Source: Prevotellaceae bacterium UBA2852 (GTDB taxonomy: Bacteria > Bacteroidota > Bacteroidia > Bacteroidales > Bacteroidaceae). Taken from it: DNA of 8,232 bases. The notes under the pieces are model-generated. The model saw only the letters and a list, made by a program, of their open reading frames with translations. It did no database searches and was not told the DNA's origin. Where the stretch lies: positions 62,007 through 70,238 of the forward strand of contig DEFM01000031.1 of assembly GCA_002350855.1 (NCBI GenBank), given 5' to 3'. Position 1 is the stretch's first letter. Each line of letters starts with the position of its first letter. This document shows positions 1 to 5,634 of this stretch, piece by piece. The translations under genes and the position numbers were made by a program.

Positions 1-345
1 TGTGGAACATTATTCCAGTATGTTTTTGACAAAGTTACGGAAGCACTGTACAAGCTACTGATGGGGGAAGAGGTCGATACTCAATTTAATCTTAAAGAGG
101 CTTTTGATTACCATGAGCCAGACCTTCCTGAATATATTCAATTAAAACTTACCAATGTTGTAGGGAAAATTGCAATTATCCACAGTAGGATTCTTCATTA
201 TCTTGATGAAAACAAAGCAAGAACAAGTGATTTGGAACAATGGCTACCTGCATATTTAATGGTTGCAGTAATAATAGCGATTCAATTTGCACAGGAGATA
301 GACCCTGATGATGATTCTGAAATGCAAGCATATTTAAACTCTTGA
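1..345 (+). CDS. Hypothetical protein, C-terminal part (5' end outside window)
   Basis: The reading frame is open from the first base of the window to the TGA at 343-345, giving 114 visible residues. The ATG at 61 is therefore probably internal and the true start lies upstream of the window. I do not recognise the family. The visible part looks helical: an amphipathic stretch around KVTEALYKLL, a middle section with many charged residues, a hydrophobic run (LPAYLMVAVIIAIQFA) near the end, and an acidic tail containing DPDDD. The hydrophobic run is short and flanked by acidic residues, so a buried helix is as likely as a membrane segment. The next gene starts 4 nt after the stop, so the two are probably co-transcribed. 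I infer no function. Confidence 0.75.
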   Translation, partial: CGTLFQYVFDKVTEALYKLLMGEEVDTQFNLKEAFDYHEPDLPEYIQLKLTNVVGKIAIIHSRILHYLDENKARTSDLEQWLPAYLMVAVIIAIQFAQEIDPDDDSEMQAYLNS

Positions 346-349
346 TTAG

Positions 350-862
350 ATGCTCACCTATATTTCCAATACAGACCACTACAAAGATGTGTTATCACGG
401 GTTCAATCCGTGAAGCACATGCTTTGGATTGGTACTGCTGACATCAAAGACCTCTATGTTGCGATAGGAAATGAGAAGAAGCCTTTCCTGGCTCTTATTG
501 CCCAACTCATTCGGCGTGGTGTGGAAGTAAGGCTCATTCATGCAAAAGAACCTGGCCCGAACTTCAGGGAAGACTTTGATAAGTACCCAGTGCTGTTCGA
601 CCGCTTGGAACGCGTTCTTTGTCCTCGTGTTCATTTCAAGATACTTGTCTTTGACTGCAAAGAGGTGTATGTGGGTAGCGCAAACCTTACAGGTGCAGGA
701 CTTGGGATGAAAGCAGAGAGCACACGCAACTTCGAGGCTGGTATCCTTACGGATGATTCTGAAATCGTTGAGCAAGCCATGAACCAGTTTGATGAAGTAT
801 GGATAGGCAAGCATTGTAAATCCTGCAAACGTAGAGACTTCTGCCCAGCCCCCATCGCATAA
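350..862 (+). CDS. Single-HKD phospholipase D-like (Nuc-type) protein with C-terminal Cys cluster
   Basis: This 170-aa protein carries one complete HKD motif of the phospholipase D superfamily: H95, K97 and D102, followed by G109-S110 and N112 (GSANLTGAG), and then RNFEAGI at 126-132 with E129. Known single-HKD members such as Nuc-type and BfiI-type nucleases act as dimers, pairing two motifs into one site, and cleave DNA phosphodiesters through a covalent histidine intermediate. A nuclease role is inferred by analogy, because lipases of this superfamily usually carry two motifs. There is no signal peptide, so it should be cytoplasmic. The C-terminus has H155, C156, C159 and C165 (HCKSCKRRDFC), a possible metal-binding appendage. 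The ATG at 350 lies 4 nt after the preceding stop and gives a full-length N-terminal strand (HMLWIGTADI). A repeated hairpin element follows the stop. Confidence 0.85.
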   Translation: MLTYISNTDHYKDVLSRVQSVKHMLWIGTADIKDLYVAIGNEKKPFLALIAQLIRRGVEVRLIHAKEPGPNFREDFDKYPVLFDRLERVLCPRVHFKILVFDCKEVYVGSANLTGAGLGMKAESTRNFEAGILTDDSEIVEQAMNQFDEVWIGKHCKSCKRRDFCPAPIA

Positions 863-879
863 TTTTATCGAAAACATAA

Positions 880-930
880 TTTTTCTTTGACCTCTGCCAC
901 GAGTTGGCGGAGGTCTTTGTTTTCTTTGCA
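880..930 (+). repeat. Intergenic hairpin element, copy A
   Basis: Arms 889-899 (GACCTCTGCCA) and 905-915 (TGGCGGAGGTC) pair over 11 bp with one G-U wobble around a 5-nt loop. A T-run precedes the stem at 880-884, and TTTGTTTTCTTTGCA follows at 916-930. It begins 18 nt after the PLD-like gene and ends 65 nt before the next start. The stem plus following T-rich tract resembles an intrinsic terminator. The final CTTTGCA resembles the -7 box of Bacteroidota promoters, so it may end one unit and start the next. I see no convincing -33 box. Two closely similar copies occur in the window. Confidence 0.8.
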
Positions 931-995
931 TTTGGATATTCATAATAATTGTGTCCTGAGAGCTAACAGTATAAATCATTTTTTACGAAAAGGTT

Positions 996-1412
996 ATGAA
1001 AATCAAGAATGTGAAAGTCACAATGTCACGTATTGGCATCAATGCATTAAATGTACCCAGAAGAGTCGTTTACATGCCACTAGCGAAAATTGAATACGTT
1101 GAAAAAGAATGTCGTCGCCAGACGATTCATTTAGACCAGGCGTTTATACCGGACAAGAAATACTTCAAAGGATGGATTGTCGGATTGTCTTACTTTGCTG
1201 GAGTTACAAATGACAGTTATCAAATATATGATGAAAATGGTATCCGAACAGGAACTGCCGACATCAAAGAATATGGCAATCCAATACAAGCCAATGAAGA
1301 CGATTTTATATGTCTAAAAGGTAAAATTGCTACTTGGATTGGTAAAAAAGGGGAATGTGTAAAAAGTCGTGAACTGACAGATGAAGAATATAAGGCTATA
1401 AGAGGTGAATAG
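996..1412 (+). CDS. Hypothetical protein, 138 aa
   Basis: I do not recognise this protein. It is 138 aa with a basic N-terminus (KIKNVKVTMSRIG), a middle section that looks beta-rich (FKGWIVGLSYFAG, then SYQIYDENGIRTG), and a short charged helix at the end (RELTDEEYKAI). There is no signal peptide, membrane span or obvious catalytic motif. Single cysteines at residues 39, 106 and 120 form no metal-binding pattern. The ATG at 996 is preceded by AAAAGG a few bases upstream, a weak ribosome-binding-like stretch. The leader of about 65 nt from hairpin copy A suggests that transcription starts inside or just after that element. The gene is followed by the SprT-like peptidase gene, 28 nt downstream if that gene starts at 1441, so the two probably form a two-gene unit. 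Confidence 0.7.
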   Translation: MKIKNVKVTMSRIGINALNVPRRVVYMPLAKIEYVEKECRRQTIHLDQAFIPDKKYFKGWIVGLSYFAGVTNDSYQIYDENGIRTGTADIKEYGNPIQANEDDFICLKGKIATWIGKKGECVKSRELTDEEYKAIRGE

Positions 1413-1440
1413 ATTCTTATTTTTTAATAAGTGTGTGGCA

Positions 1441-1806
1441 ATGAATAATATCATACAGGCAGAGCGTCTTAAGCAGTTTCTGCTAAAAATCTATCCTTGC
1501 AAGAAAGATTTCGAGTTGCTTGTGATTGATAAGAAACCGAAAACAAGGATGGGCGTTTATATTGTTGATAAGCAGAGAATCAGAATATATTCCAAATGGA
1601 TCTGTGCTACGCCTTTGGAAGAAATCGCAATTCATGAGTATGCACATCATATTCACGAAACGGAGAAAAGAACAAATCATAATAGACGTAAAGAAAGGGC
1701 TCATGGTCCGGAGTTTTGGAGAATCTACTCTGCTTTATGTTGTAAAGCAACTCAAATGGAGTTATTTACTGATGAGTATATTGCTGATATTGTAGCAAAC
1801 AGATAA
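1441..1806 (+). CDS. SprT-like zinc metallopeptidase domain protein
   Basis: The protein is 121 aa from the ATG at 1441. It contains the zincin motif HEYAH (H65, E66, H69), with the third ligand likely H88 in AHGPEFWRIYS. The order HExxH, about 18 residues, then HGxxF is typical of SprT/SprT-like and related minimal metallopeptidases. In known relatives the two histidines and the third histidine bind zinc and the glutamate activates water. SprT-like domains (for example SPRTN) degrade proteins crosslinked to DNA, which would fit nearby replication-type genes, but the substrate here is unknown. No zinc-ribbon follows the catalytic domain, so it is shorter than typical SprT. An in-frame ATG at 1405 would add 12 hydrophobic residues and overlap the previous gene by 8 nt. 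I prefer 1441 because the extension looks unlike a folded N-terminus. Hairpin copy B lies downstream. Confidence 0.8.
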   Translation: MNNIIQAERLKQFLLKIYPCKKDFELLVIDKKPKTRMGVYIVDKQRIRIYSKWICATPLEEIAIHEYAHHIHETEKRTNHNRRKERAHGPEFWRIYSALCCKATQMELFTDEYIADIVANR

Positions 1807-1848
1807 TAACTGAAAATAGCAGGTTACAGCTTTTCCTTAGGAATAACA

Positions 1849-1899
1849 TTTTTCTCTTACCTCTGCCACCAAATGGCAGAGGTCTTTGTTTACTTTGCA
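1849..1899 (+). repeat. Intergenic hairpin element, copy B
   Basis: This copy has a perfect 10-bp stem, with arms 1859-1868 (ACCTCTGCCA) and 1874-1883 (TGGCAGAGGT) around the 5-nt loop CCAAA. A T-run at 1849-1853 precedes it and TTTGTTTACTTTGCA follows at 1885-1899. It is the same length (51 nt) as copy A. The base that makes a G-U pair in copy A is an A-U pair here, so pairing is kept while sequence changes. It lies 42 nt after the peptidase gene and 44 nt before the next start. The TTTACTTTGCA ending is the best match in the window to a Bacteroidota -7 box. Confidence 0.8.
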
Positions 1900-1943
1900 G
1901 CACAAAACATAAAAAAGTGAAACCTATAATACATTAATGAATT

Positions 1944-2315
1944 ATGAATGTAAACGTTGTAACTAAAAATGGGAAGTCTGTTCTTTCAGTTAAAGCAGAC
2001 TTTTACGAAGTGTTAGACAAGAACCTTGCTGCAATATGTGATGCTATTGCAAATAAAGGAATTGTTCTTAAAGAGCTTGTAAATCTATTTGAGGAGCAGG
2101 GTGATGAGTTTCTTGAAACAGTTTGGCTCACAGCAAGAGAATCAAGTAGTACAAAAGAAGCCGAACAATCTCTTTCTGAAGAACTCGGAATATGCCTCGT
2201 CACCGCCCAATACCTATTGAACACATCATTTGATAAACTCACAGCCCTAAATGCCAAGAAAGTTCAAAAGATGCTTGATGATTATAACGCTAACATTAGC
2301 AAACTCGTTGTTTAA
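1944..2315 (+). CDS. Hypothetical protein, 123 aa, with GyrA/ParC-like helical segment
   Basis: The family is not firmly recognised. The N-terminal ~20 residues (VTKNGKSVLSVKADF) look like two beta strands, and the rest is helical and acidic. Residues about 76-121 (SLSEELGICLVTAQYLLNTS, then KLTALN and a charged helix) resemble the coiled-coil part of DNA gyrase A / topoisomerase IV A, which reads roughly as sexQAxxILxMxLxxLtxLExxkixxExxxL. The rest of GyrA is absent, including the catalytic tyrosine, so this is not a topoisomerase. It could be a small helical protein built on a similar hairpin, and the resemblance may be convergent. The ATG at 1944 is chosen because the ATG at 1937 is in another frame that stops after nine codons. 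Hairpin copies B and C flank the gene, so it is probably transcribed alone. Confidence 0.7.
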   Translation: MNVNVVTKNGKSVLSVKADFYEVLDKNLAAICDAIANKGIVLKELVNLFEEQGDEFLETVWLTARESSSTKEAEQSLSEELGICLVTAQYLLNTSFDKLTALNAKKVQKMLDDYNANISKLVV

Positions 2316-2327
2316 TACCCCAAAGCC

Positions 2328-2377
2328 TTTTTATTGACTTCTGCCACAAATTGACGGAGGTCTTTGTTTTCTTTGTG
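2328..2377 (+). repeat. Intergenic hairpin element, copy C
   Basis: This is the most diverged copy. Arms 2336-2346 (GACTTCTGCCA) and 2352-2362 (TGACGGAGGTC) pair over 11 positions, with two G-U pairs and one C-A mismatch, around a 5-nt loop. A T-run at 2328-2332 precedes it and TTTGTTTTCTTTG follows at 2363-2375. It starts 12 nt after the preceding stop and ends only 15 nt before the likely next start at 2393. Transcription from its 3' edge would therefore leave a very short leader. It stands at the head of the long replication-type gene cluster. Confidence 0.75.
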
Positions 2378-2392
2378 GCAAAATTGAAGATT

Positions 2393-2956
2393 ATGGTATC
2401 AATGGACAATATCGAGAAGTTAAACGTACCAGGAATATGGTTTGTCTGTTCAAAAGGACCTGCTAATCAACTTAGCAGATATGTATATGATTTGGCTGTA
2501 GAATTAGGATTACCCATAGTGGTATATTCAAATTCCACAAAGAAAGAAATACAAAACGAAGTTCTCAATTTCATAAAAGTCAAATGTATTGAGGCTGGGT
2601 CAGACGAATTAGAAAGGAATTGGCTGGAACAAGAAATGATGGAGTACAATAATCATGGATTTTTCTGGTACCCAGAAGAATTGAACGATTATGTCCCTAA
2701 TGGTTCATTCTGGTCAAACTACGTCTTCTTTGATGAATTTAAGATCTTGTCGTTTACCAATACTTTTTCTAAGATATATTTGATAGAGAACTTGTCAGAT
2801 TTATGGTATAACGATGAATGTGATATATTCCAATATTTACATTCAATAGAAAAAGAGGCAATTGAATATAAAAAGACAATAATAGTTTTTATATCATCTG
2901 CTAATTCACGCATAAATGAAACTTATATAAATAATCATCTGTTGTTAAACAAGTAA
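2393..2956 (+). CDS. Degenerate DnaB/RecA-like (P-loop-less) ATPase-fold protein
   Basis: This 187-aa protein (from the ATG at 2393; 2402 would give 184 aa) follows the layout of a DnaB-type RecA core. It has a first strand and loop, GIWFVCSKGPANQLS (14-28), where a Walker A would lie. Next come a helix (SRYVYDLAVEL) and a second strand with a polar turn, PIVVYSNSTKKEI (41-53), matching DnaB's FSLEMSxExL. A Walker B-like strand, KIYLIENLSDL (127-137), has Glu in place of Asp. After a helix, IIVFISSANSR (163-173) matches DnaB's sensor strand ending in SQLxR. The P-loop Gly-Lys-Thr is missing, so ATP hydrolysis is unlikely. The chain ends soon after the sensor strand. The related intact domain is encoded two genes downstream. 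A TTG start at 2351 is unlikely because it lies inside hairpin copy C. The homology is inferred from pattern, not from strong identity. Confidence 0.6.
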   Translation: MVSMDNIEKLNVPGIWFVCSKGPANQLSRYVYDLAVELGLPIVVYSNSTKKEIQNEVLNFIKVKCIEAGSDELERNWLEQEMMEYNNHGFFWYPEELNDYVPNGSFWSNYVFFDEFKILSFTNTFSKIYLIENLSDLWYNDECDIFQYLHSIEKEAIEYKKTIIVFISSANSRINETYINNHLLLNK

Positions 2957-2967
2957 TTATCCATAAT

Positions 2968-3696
2968 ATGACAGTTCAGGAAATTTTCAATAGTACAGCA
3001 GTACGAAGCGTGGAGGAACAGATTCTCGATCTCTACCACGAGACTGAAAGAAAACATTGGTGTAATGATGAAAACAAAAAAGCTATAAAAAGTTTGCTGG
3101 AAGTTAGAAGGCGGATTCTCAACAGTATGTTTGTTCTTGATGAACAGAATAAGCAGTTATTGGCAGAGTTCAACGAAGCGATGAAACAGCAGCTGATAGA
3201 AATGCGTAAACGAGCCATAGACTTATACAATAGTGTGTGTAAGCCAGACATGGGTGGCACTGTTGAAGTGGAAGGTAAGTGCTTCATGGGTTATGAATAC
3301 TCAAAGATTCATCCTGTGCAATCCATGCGTGCCAAGAAAATGTGGGCTGTTCTTAATGGCTCCCTTGATGATTATATCTTTTTGTATTGTGAGGACGGAG
3401 TGAACAGTTTTTACATCAATAACTACGATCCTAAGATAGAGTCAGAGAATGAGTTGCTATATCTGAATGAGGAATTGGATAATTGGAATGAAGGGCTTGA
3501 CATAGAGATGACAAAAGACATGCACCTTACATACGCTTTCCATAATCTGTTCAGTCATCTGGATTTCTCTATCTACGACCTGCTTAGGGTCAGGGACTTC
3601 AACATTGAAATACATGTGGAGTACAACTACCATACTTATGAAAGCGATGAGTTTGGCGATGATTTAGATTGGGGGAAATGTGACTATTGGGATTAA
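2968..3696 (+). CDS. Hypothetical acidic protein, 242 aa, with N-terminal coiled coil
   Basis: I do not recognise this protein. Residues about 15-90 are strongly helical and charged (VEEQILDLYHETERK, later EFNEAMKQQLIEMRKRA) and probably form a helical hairpin or coiled coil. Residues 95-155 look like beta strands (MWAVLNGSLDDYIFLYCEDG). A conserved-looking segment, HNLFSHLDFSIYDLL and RDFNIEI, lies at 192-214. The last ~20 residues are very acidic and aromatic (DEFGDDLDWGKCDYWD), like tails that mimic DNA or bind a partner. No catalytic motif, signal peptide or membrane span is visible. It starts 11 nt after the pseudo-ATPase gene and ends 24 nt before the DnaB-like ATPase gene, so it very likely shares their transcript. 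A structural or adaptor role is possible but is inference only. Confidence 0.75.
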   Translation: MTVQEIFNSTAVRSVEEQILDLYHETERKHWCNDENKKAIKSLLEVRRRILNSMFVLDEQNKQLLAEFNEAMKQQLIEMRKRAIDLYNSVCKPDMGGTVEVEGKCFMGYEYSKIHPVQSMRAKKMWAVLNGSLDDYIFLYCEDGVNSFYINNYDPKIESENELLYLNEELDNWNEGLDIEMTKDMHLTYAFHNLFSHLDFSIYDLLRVRDFNIEIHVEYNYHTYESDEFGDDLDWGKCDYWD

Positions 3697-3720
3697 GTAA
3701 CATTATTAAAAAAATAAGAT

Positions 3721-4377
3721 ATGGATTCTTCAGATTTTACAAGATTAGATTACAAAACTATCAATGGGTTTTTCCCAAAAGGACAATTGTCCATATTGGC
3801 AGCAGGACCAGGAGTGGGTAAAACAGTGTTTGCTACCCAAATTGCAAACCAGTTTTGCCGTCATGGAGAGAATACCCTATATTTCTGTTTGGAATACGAC
3901 TCTAGAGTAATTATTAATCATTTGGATCCTGTTGGGAATGGCAATGTCAGATGCTGTATCACCGATATTCCTCGTATTTCATTAGAGGATATTCTACTTG
4001 CCATAAAGAAACGCTATTTCAATGTAATCATAATAGATTATGTTGAATTAATGTATTCCACCAAAACACTCGATGGGATAAATCGCGCTGAAGAACTTAG
4101 GGCAATTTGGATGTCATTGGACAAAATGGCGAAAGAGAATGATATAAGGATAATTGGAGTATCACAACTAATCCGTGTTCGTATCGATGGCAGCGAAAAG
4201 GCATTGCCAGATGACTGCTTGAGTTACTTAGATAGAGAGTTCTTGACGAAAAGGATAAAGGTTCTTCATAGGGAAAGTTACTACTCTAACGATTCAAACA
4301 ATGAAGATTTAGAGCCTGTTTCAATTATAGAATATGTTTTTGATTCAAGTTATACAACAACACTTAGATACATATGA
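3721..4377 (+). CDS. Stand-alone DnaB-like RecA-fold ATPase domain
   Basis: This 218-aa protein corresponds to the C-terminal ATPase domain of replicative helicase DnaB. It starts at FTRLDYKTINGFFPKGQL (6-23), which matches the point where DnaB's domain begins. Walker A is GPGVGKT (29-35). A catalytic-type Glu lies in YFCLEYD (E58). Walker B is NVIIIDYVELM (101-111, D106). The sensor strand is IIGVSQLIR (144-152), and HRESYY (183-188) matches DnaB's YRDEYY. It should bind and hydrolyse ATP. DnaB's N-terminal domain and linker are absent, and the stretch where DnaB has KQRNGPTG, the trans lysine/arginine finger, reads EYVFDSSYT here. It may therefore not work as a classical hexameric helicase, and a loader or regulatory ATPase is possible. 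Its stop overlaps the next start as ATGA, indicating translational coupling. Confidence 0.85.
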   Translation: MDSSDFTRLDYKTINGFFPKGQLSILAAGPGVGKTVFATQIANQFCRHGENTLYFCLEYDSRVIINHLDPVGNGNVRCCITDIPRISLEDILLAIKKRYFNVIIIDYVELMYSTKTLDGINRAEELRAIWMSLDKMAKENDIRIIGVSQLIRVRIDGSEKALPDDCLSYLDREFLTKRIKVLHRESYYSNDSNNEDLEPVSIIEYVFDSSYTTTLRYI

Positions 4378-5351
4378 CCTACAAAGAATTACTTGATTCT
4401 GTCTCTTTCGAGGAGATTGTACCATACATTGAGAAATATCATGGTAGTAAGGGGTGTCTTGCCCTGTATAAGATTCACTATGACATGCTGCGTCATCTGA
4501 CTCCCAACCCAGAGGATTCTTATTATAAAAACGCCACTGTGAGTCACGGAGAGCCTGATGAGGATTGGCCGGAGCCTCATTTGACGGTGCATCATATTGA
4601 GGGACAGATATGGGAAGGGGCACTGACAATGGAGTTAGTCATAGAGCCAGATGTGACAGAATCATTAGCAGAGGTGGCTGCATGCTGCCTTTGGCACTCA
4701 TCATTCTATGGGTTCACGGAGGAACAGGCAAAAGCCAAGGTTGAAAGCTGGGGGCGCGATATAACTGATGATAAGTACAAATGCCAGCAGGCTCAGAAAT
4801 GGGTAAAGATGATAAAAGAAGTTGGCGGTATTGTACCCACTGAAACAGAACTAATGTCTATTCCTTCTTTCCGAGATAAAATACAGGCCTCAAAAGATTC
4901 GATAATGCAAGGGTATTGGAACCGTATTAGTATGATTGCTGAATTTGTGGCAAATAACTTGCCATCAGACTCAGACATTGTTGGCATATCCGTTGCTGAC
5001 CTTTGCAGACTATTCTTTGCCAATCAATATATAGAATACGATTATAGGTCGTATTGTAAGGATGAGAATAACAGAGCAGATTATCTGATAGAATTGATTG
5101 ATCGATATGAAGCTTTTGAATATGGAATATTGCCAAATGCTCTGATTGTACTCTCTACCTCCAAGAAATATCCTCTGTTAATGGAGGAAATGAAAGTGGC
5201 CGAACACATTGCAGAGATGAGTAAGGGAGTAATTAGATTCATCGTTAAGACGGATGATGCTCTTGAACAAGAATTGCGAATGAATATAGCTTTTTACGCG
5301 TATGAAGAAAAGAAAAACGAACAATACAGTAAACTGGAGTCACAAAAATGA
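4374..5351 (+). CDS. Hypothetical protein, 325 aa (N-terminus possibly DUF6557-like)
   Basis: The function is unknown. The N-terminal ~125 residues (KELLDSVSFEEIVPYIEKYH, IHYDMLRHLTP, IEGQIWEGALTMELVI, CCLWHSSFYGFT) remind me of a Bacteroidota family of uncharacterised proteins annotated DUF6557. That name is from memory and untested. Residues about 155-325 form what looks like a second, mostly helical module, with VAEHIAEMSKGVIRFIVKTD around 275-294 and a lysine/glutamate-rich tail. No signal peptide, membrane span or metal-binding cluster is obvious; C104-C105 is an isolated pair. The start codon overlaps the stop of the DnaB-like ATPase gene by 4 nt (ATGA at 4374-4377), so the two proteins are likely made in linked amounts and may interact. 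The 3' end overlaps the next gene by 50 nt. Confidence 0.75.
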   Translation: MTYKELLDSVSFEEIVPYIEKYHGSKGCLALYKIHYDMLRHLTPNPEDSYYKNATVSHGEPDEDWPEPHLTVHHIEGQIWEGALTMELVIEPDVTESLAEVAACCLWHSSFYGFTEEQAKAKVESWGRDITDDKYKCQQAQKWVKMIKEVGGIVPTETELMSIPSFRDKIQASKDSIMQGYWNRISMIAEFVANNLPSDSDIVGISVADLCRLFFANQYIEYDYRSYCKDENNRADYLIELIDRYEAFEYGILPNALIVLSTSKKYPLLMEEMKVAEHIAEMSKGVIRFIVKTDDALEQELRMNIAFYAYEEKKNEQYSKLESQK

Positions 5352-5616
5352 CTTCCCCTTAGAGGAGGTGTGGAACACTGATAACACTTTGTCACAGCTT
5401 ATTGTACCTCGTTTGTTGGCATTCAAGGCTCTTGACAAGCATGGTTATCCACCTGACTTCGATGACATGCGTAAATGGAACAATACAATTCAGAAGATGG
5501 CTGATGCCTTTGAGTTGATGAAGTATGCTGGTGCAACACATACTGAGGAAGAGGAACGAACTATCGAGCAAGGACTTGATTTGTTCCGAAAGTATTATCG
5601 TAATTTATGGGATTAA
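5302..5616 (+). CDS. Small phage/plasmid-type conserved protein, 104 aa
   Basis: This 104-aa protein has no assigned function. From residue 23 it follows a pattern I recall from many phage and plasmid hypothetical proteins: VWNTDNTLSQLIVPRLLAFK (23-42), a short loop GYPPDFDD, then KWNNTIQKMADAFELM (58-73), and a C-terminal GLDLFRKYYRNLWD (91-104). The last block is close to the GLxLFxKYfxxLWD ending of those proteins. The first ~20 residues are basic and encoded where the gene overlaps the preceding one by 50 nt. No other in-frame ATG precedes the conserved block, so ATG 5302 is kept. A GTG at 5368 could start it later but would leave almost no N-terminus before the block. It ends 18 nt before the polymerase gene, consistent with one operon. 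Confidence 0.75.
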   Translation: MKKRKTNNTVNWSHKNDFPLEEVWNTDNTLSQLIVPRLLAFKALDKHGYPPDFDDMRKWNNTIQKMADAFELMKYAGATHTEEEERTIEQGLDLFRKYYRNLWD

Positions 5617-5634
5617 CAAGAAAACAATACAAAT

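Noticed and set aside
61..345. A complete gene starting at ATG 61
   Set aside because: The same frame is open from base 1 with plausible protein sequence, so the gene most likely begins outside the window.
395..413. tRNA T-arm-like hairpin (TCACGG-GTTCAAT-CCGTGA)
   Set aside because: It lies inside the PLD-like coding sequence. The loop register is shifted from a true T-arm, and no acceptor, D or anticodon arm is present around it.
395..979. A 194-aa ORF on the - strand
   Set aside because: It is antisense to the PLD-like gene, whose HKD motif proves the + strand frame. The antisense translation shows no recognisable domain.
887..1093. A 68-aa ORF on the + strand
   Set aside because: It begins inside hairpin copy A and overlaps the better 138-aa gene in another frame. 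Its composition (many His, Cys and Asn) looks non-coding.
431..1270. Shared GTADIK sequence in the PLD-like protein (431-450) and the 138-aa protein (1251-1270), 18 of 20 bases alike
   Set aside because: The flanking residues differ completely and the structural contexts differ, so I treat it as chance rather than a repeat.
2351..2392. TTG start for the degenerate ATPase gene
   Set aside because: The extension is translated from the right arm and T-rich box of hairpin copy C, whose sequence is shared with copies at other genes. It is therefore regulatory DNA, not coding.
5361..5368. Strong Shine-Dalgarno-like AGAGGAGG
   Set aside because: It encodes part of the LEEVW segment of the 104-aa protein and has no suitable start codon 5-10 nt downstream. 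Bacteroidota starts rarely depend on this motif.
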